From the NCBI GenBank assembly GCA_023896275.1, contig MLDA01000011.1, positions 62,001 to 126,000 of the forward strand: a stretch of 64,000 nt of DNA, read 5' to 3'. The notes below the pieces were generated by a model. The model was not told the origin of the DNA and made no database searches. It was given only the letters and a program-made list of their open reading frames with translations. The stretch is from Kocuria rosea subsp. polaris. Lineage in GTDB: Bacteria > Actinomycetota > Actinomycetes > Actinomycetales > Micrococcaceae. Both the position numbers and the translations under genes were made by a program. This document shows, piece by piece, positions 62,154 through 64,000 of this stretch; position 1 is the first letter of the stretch, and every line of letters starts with the position of its first letter.

Positions 62154-63530
62154 CTACTCGATCAGCCCTCCCGAGTCCCGCTCGATCAGGTCGTCGACGT
62201 CCTCCCCCTGCCACTCGTCGGGCTGCCCGTTGAGGTGCTCGCGGCCCGACGGGATACCGGGGCGCTGGGCGTTGAGGTCCCGCGGCAGCAGGGTGAATCC
62301 TTGCCAGTGCATCTCCATAGGCGACTGGTCCTCGTCGCGGGGTACGTGGTGGAATCCGACGGCGACCCACGAGACGACGTCGGTTAGCTCTTCGCGTTCA
62401 CCGGACTTCACGAAGTCCAGGACTCCGCGTCCGCAGGCGGCGGGGTTGTAGGTGGCGAAGAGTTCGCAGTCGTTGGCGTTCGTGAAGGCGACGTCGTAAC
62501 CGGCGTCGTCACCGTGGTGGTGCTCGTCGCGAAGCATTGTGAATGAGTCCGTCTTCTCCAAACCGATCTCGTAGGAAATCGGGTGGCCATCAGCGTTGAG
62601 GGTCTCCGGAGCGAGGACGCGCCACCAGCGTCGGTCGGCCTTGTCGGCGACTGCGGGATTCTCGATCCGCGTCAGCGTCCCCTCCACGATCCTCGACTTG
62701 CGGCCCTCCTTCCCCGTATCGACGGCGTCGTACTGCTCAACCGCCTGCGCCTGACCGTCGCCAAGGCCCCAGTCGACGCGCCAGACGGCGTTGTGCGAGT
62801 GACTGGCCGCGTAGTCCGCCTCGCCCTCGCCGATGGGCCACCCGTGATCTTCGTCGGAGAAATCGACGGGCGAGAGGTCGCCGGTGGCACCGAGTTGCGG
62901 CCGGATGGTGCCGTCGGAGGTGAAGACGTACTGGCTGATGTATTCGTACCATCCGACCTTGGAGACGGTGTAGACGTTCCATTCGCTCGCCTGGGTCGTG
63001 GTCAGCGTCCCGTTCTCCTGCGAGCGATAGCCGAGGCCGGCGTCGACGGTCGTGGAGCAGAGCACCTCGCGATCAGGTGAGAGGCCGTGAGTCCCGTCGC
63101 CAATATTGGGGATCACTGTGGAATGGAGTTCGCCCGTGCACTCCTGCTCCGTGAGCGTCTTCATCCACGTTCCGCCGAAGCCGGCGTCCGTGATGTCGCT
63201 CGTCAGTCGCTCCCCGTTGTCGTAAGGGACCTCGAGCTGGGCGATCGCCATCGAATCGATGACGCGCTGCGGCTTCCCCTCAGGCGCCTCGAAGTAGATG
63301 TCGGAAAGCACCATGCCTCGATCCGGCTCCACATCCCAACAGAGGCTCCACCGCGCCCCGGACTCGAACTCATGGGTCAGCGGCTCGCCTTCTGGACAAT
63401 CGGGCGCTGGTGCTGCGGACTTCGTACCGTCGTCCGGAGCCTGGCCACCTGGTTCGGCTCCGCAGGCGGAGAGCAGCAGGAGACCTGCCACGGCGAGAGT
63501 TCCCCAGCGCGTCTTGTTCATAGGTTTCAT
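62154..63530 (-). CDS. lipoprotein copper amine oxidase-like protein
   Basis: 458 residues. Lipobox LLLLSAC (Cys23), then a domain collinear with the catalytic domain of copper amine oxidases. Copper ligands His244, His246 (SHSHNAVWRVDW) and His395 (GFHHVPRDED) match. Base Asp115 (SDITDAGF) matches the YFDxGE motif. The topaquinone-forming tyrosine is Tyr195 in GWYEY, where Trp replaces the usual Asn of the N-Y-D/E motif. Lacks the N-terminal N2/N3 domains of classical enzymes (about 640 residues). Would oxidise primary amines outside the cell. Start ATG uncertain between 63530 and 63521. Confidence 0.78.
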   Translation of the reverse strand: MKPMNKTRWGTLAVAGLLLLSACGAEPGGQAPDDGTKSAAPAPDCPEGEPLTHEFESGARWSLCWDVEPDRGMVLSDIYFEAPEGKPQRVIDSMAIAQLEVPYDNGERLTSDITDAGFGGTWMKTLTEQECTGELHSTVIPNIGDGTHGLSPDREVLCSTTVDAGLGYRSQENGTLTTTQASEWNVYTVSKVGWYEYISQYVFTSDGTIRPQLGATGDLSPVDFSDEDHGWPIGEGEADYAASHSHNAVWRVDWGLGDGQAQAVEQYDAVDTGKEGRKSRIVEGTLTRIENPAVADKADRRWWRVLAPETLNADGHPISYEIGLEKTDSFTMLRDEHHHGDDAGYDVAFTNANDCELFATYNPAACGRGVLDFVKSGEREELTDVVSWVAVGFHHVPRDEDQSPMEMHWQGFTLLPRDLNAQRPGIPSGREHLNGQPDEWQGEDVDDLIERDSGGLIE

Positions 63531-63621
63531 GCTATCGGCGTCCTGCTTCGTTGCGATCACCAAGCTGCGGCGATTTACCTAGTGAGAACCATATTTCCGG
63601 CCGTAGCCAACGGAATGAAAA

Positions 63622-63652
63622 GGCCGCCCCTCCCGTGTTGGGAGGAGCGGCC
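63622..63652 (-). terminator. intrinsic terminator of the surface-protein gene
   Basis: 13-base arms with one mismatch and a five-base loop, followed on the minus strand by TTTTC. It lies about 46 bases past the stop of the LPXTG-protein gene. A good rho-independent terminator. Confidence 0.8.
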
Positions 63653-63697
63653 CTTCGTCATGCCGCGGTCAGCGGCGAGTGGTATTACCCGAAGGTA

Positions 63698-64000
63698 CTA
63701 CACCTCGCGACGACCCGACTTGGAGGATGCGAAGCGGACCAGGACGGCACCGCCCGCGATCAACAGCAGGGCCAGCAGGGCGAACATGGCCGTGGTAGCA
63801 CCGGTGCTGGGGAGCTTGCCCCCACCGTTGCCGGCGTCGCCGCCGCCACCGTTACCGTTGCCTCCGTTACCGCCACTACCGCCGTCGCCGCCGTTACCGC
63901 CGTCGCCGCCGTTTCCACCATTGCCGCCATCATCGTCGCCGGTGATGGTGAGCGGGGTGTCATCGGAGTTGCCGTCGTCGTCAGAGGCGGTCACGACGTA
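63698..64000 (-). CDS. LPXTG-anchored surface protein, C-terminal end only
   Basis: 101 codons at the 3' end of a larger gene that runs off the window. The visible part has an acidic tail of a domain (TASDDDGNSDDTPLTITGDDD), a Gly/Asn/Asp-rich spacer, then a sorting signal: LPSTG, hydrophobic ATTAMFALLALLLIAGGAVLV and a basic tail RFASSKSGRREV. Sortase would cleave between Thr and Gly and link it to peptidoglycan. The preceding YVVTASD resembles the end of an Ig-like or PKD-type domain. Terminator downstream. Confidence 0.9.
   Translation of the reverse strand, partial: YVVTASDDDGNSDDTPLTITGDDDGGNGGNGGDGGNGGDGGSGGNGGNGNGGGGDAGNGGGKLPSTGATTAMFALLALLLIAGGAVLVRFASSKSGRREV
63822..63932 (-). repeat. 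Gly-rich tandem repeat in the surface-protein spacer
   Basis: About 35 codons of near-tandem GGN/GGD/GGS triplets, visible as CCGCCGTCGCCGCCGTTACCG-type repeats. It forms a flexible cell-wall spacer before LPSTG. The copy number is likely unstable by slippage. Confidence 0.8.

Noticed and set aside
63822-63932. Short-period repeat as a CRISPR array
   Set aside because: Repeats are codon triplets of a Gly-rich protein spacer, without unique spacers.

Overview
The window is continuous GC-rich, gene-dense chromosomal DNA of a Gram-positive actinobacterium. My best guess is Micrococcales, near Micrococcaceae such as Arthrobacter, Kocuria or Zhihengliuella. The grounds are very high third-position GC, many GTG/TTG starts, ATGA/GTGA stop-start overlaps, a CGNR zinc-finger regulator, a FemABX bridge enzyme, a CsoR/CopZ/CopA copper module, a DUF6421 operon, PucR regulators and an LPXTG surface protein. 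I saw no rRNA, tRNA, CRISPR array, phage or insertion sequence. The genus is inference.

Layout. 0-4 kb: alcohol and aldehyde dehydrogenases with a GAF regulator. 4-8 kb: VOC protein, methyltransferase, FemABX protein, and an OFA-type MFS carrier with a tiny membrane partner. 8-11.4 kb: a tightly coupled operon of DUF6421, an SDR and a PLP threonine-aldolase-like enzyme. 11.4-14.5 kb: the copper module, with palindromic CsoR sites around a probably leaderless promoter. 14.5-16.3 kb: a small accessory patch with two unrecognised genes and a decayed gene. 16.3-20 kb: small membrane proteins and an EamA transporter divergent from a CGNR regulator. 20-23.8 kb: S-methylmethionine permease and homocysteine methyltransferase, then VanZ and PNPOx-like proteins. 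23.8-29.1 kb: MATE transporter, a coupled three-gene ABC operon and an MFS exporter.

29-43 kb is the most interesting stretch. pxpA is followed by one 1170-residue open frame joining PxpB, PxpC, a biotin carboxylase and a biotin carrier domain, then a GntR regulator. Next comes a divergent amino-acid ABC / enolase-superfamily / acetyltransferase operon with its PucR regulator. Then come homologues of Bacillus subtilis YcsI (DUF1445) and YcsG (NRAMP-like). The two 5-oxoproline loci share the palindrome TTGTTSAACAA, each overlapping a -35-like element, so they look like one split regulon.

43-48 kb: a nitrilase-family hydrolase, an APC permease and a YtcJ-like amidohydrolase divergent from a TetR regulator and a DUF1990 protein. 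48-56 kb: a sugar locus with a Gfo/Idh/MocA oxidoreductase, ABC importer, ROK regulator, secreted GH16 glycosidase and lipoprotein. 56-61 kb: a PucR regulator divergent from a CAT-type permease and a flavin amine oxidase. 61-64 kb: an exported carbonic anhydrase, a lipoprotein copper amine oxidase and the C-terminal end of an LPXTG-anchored protein.
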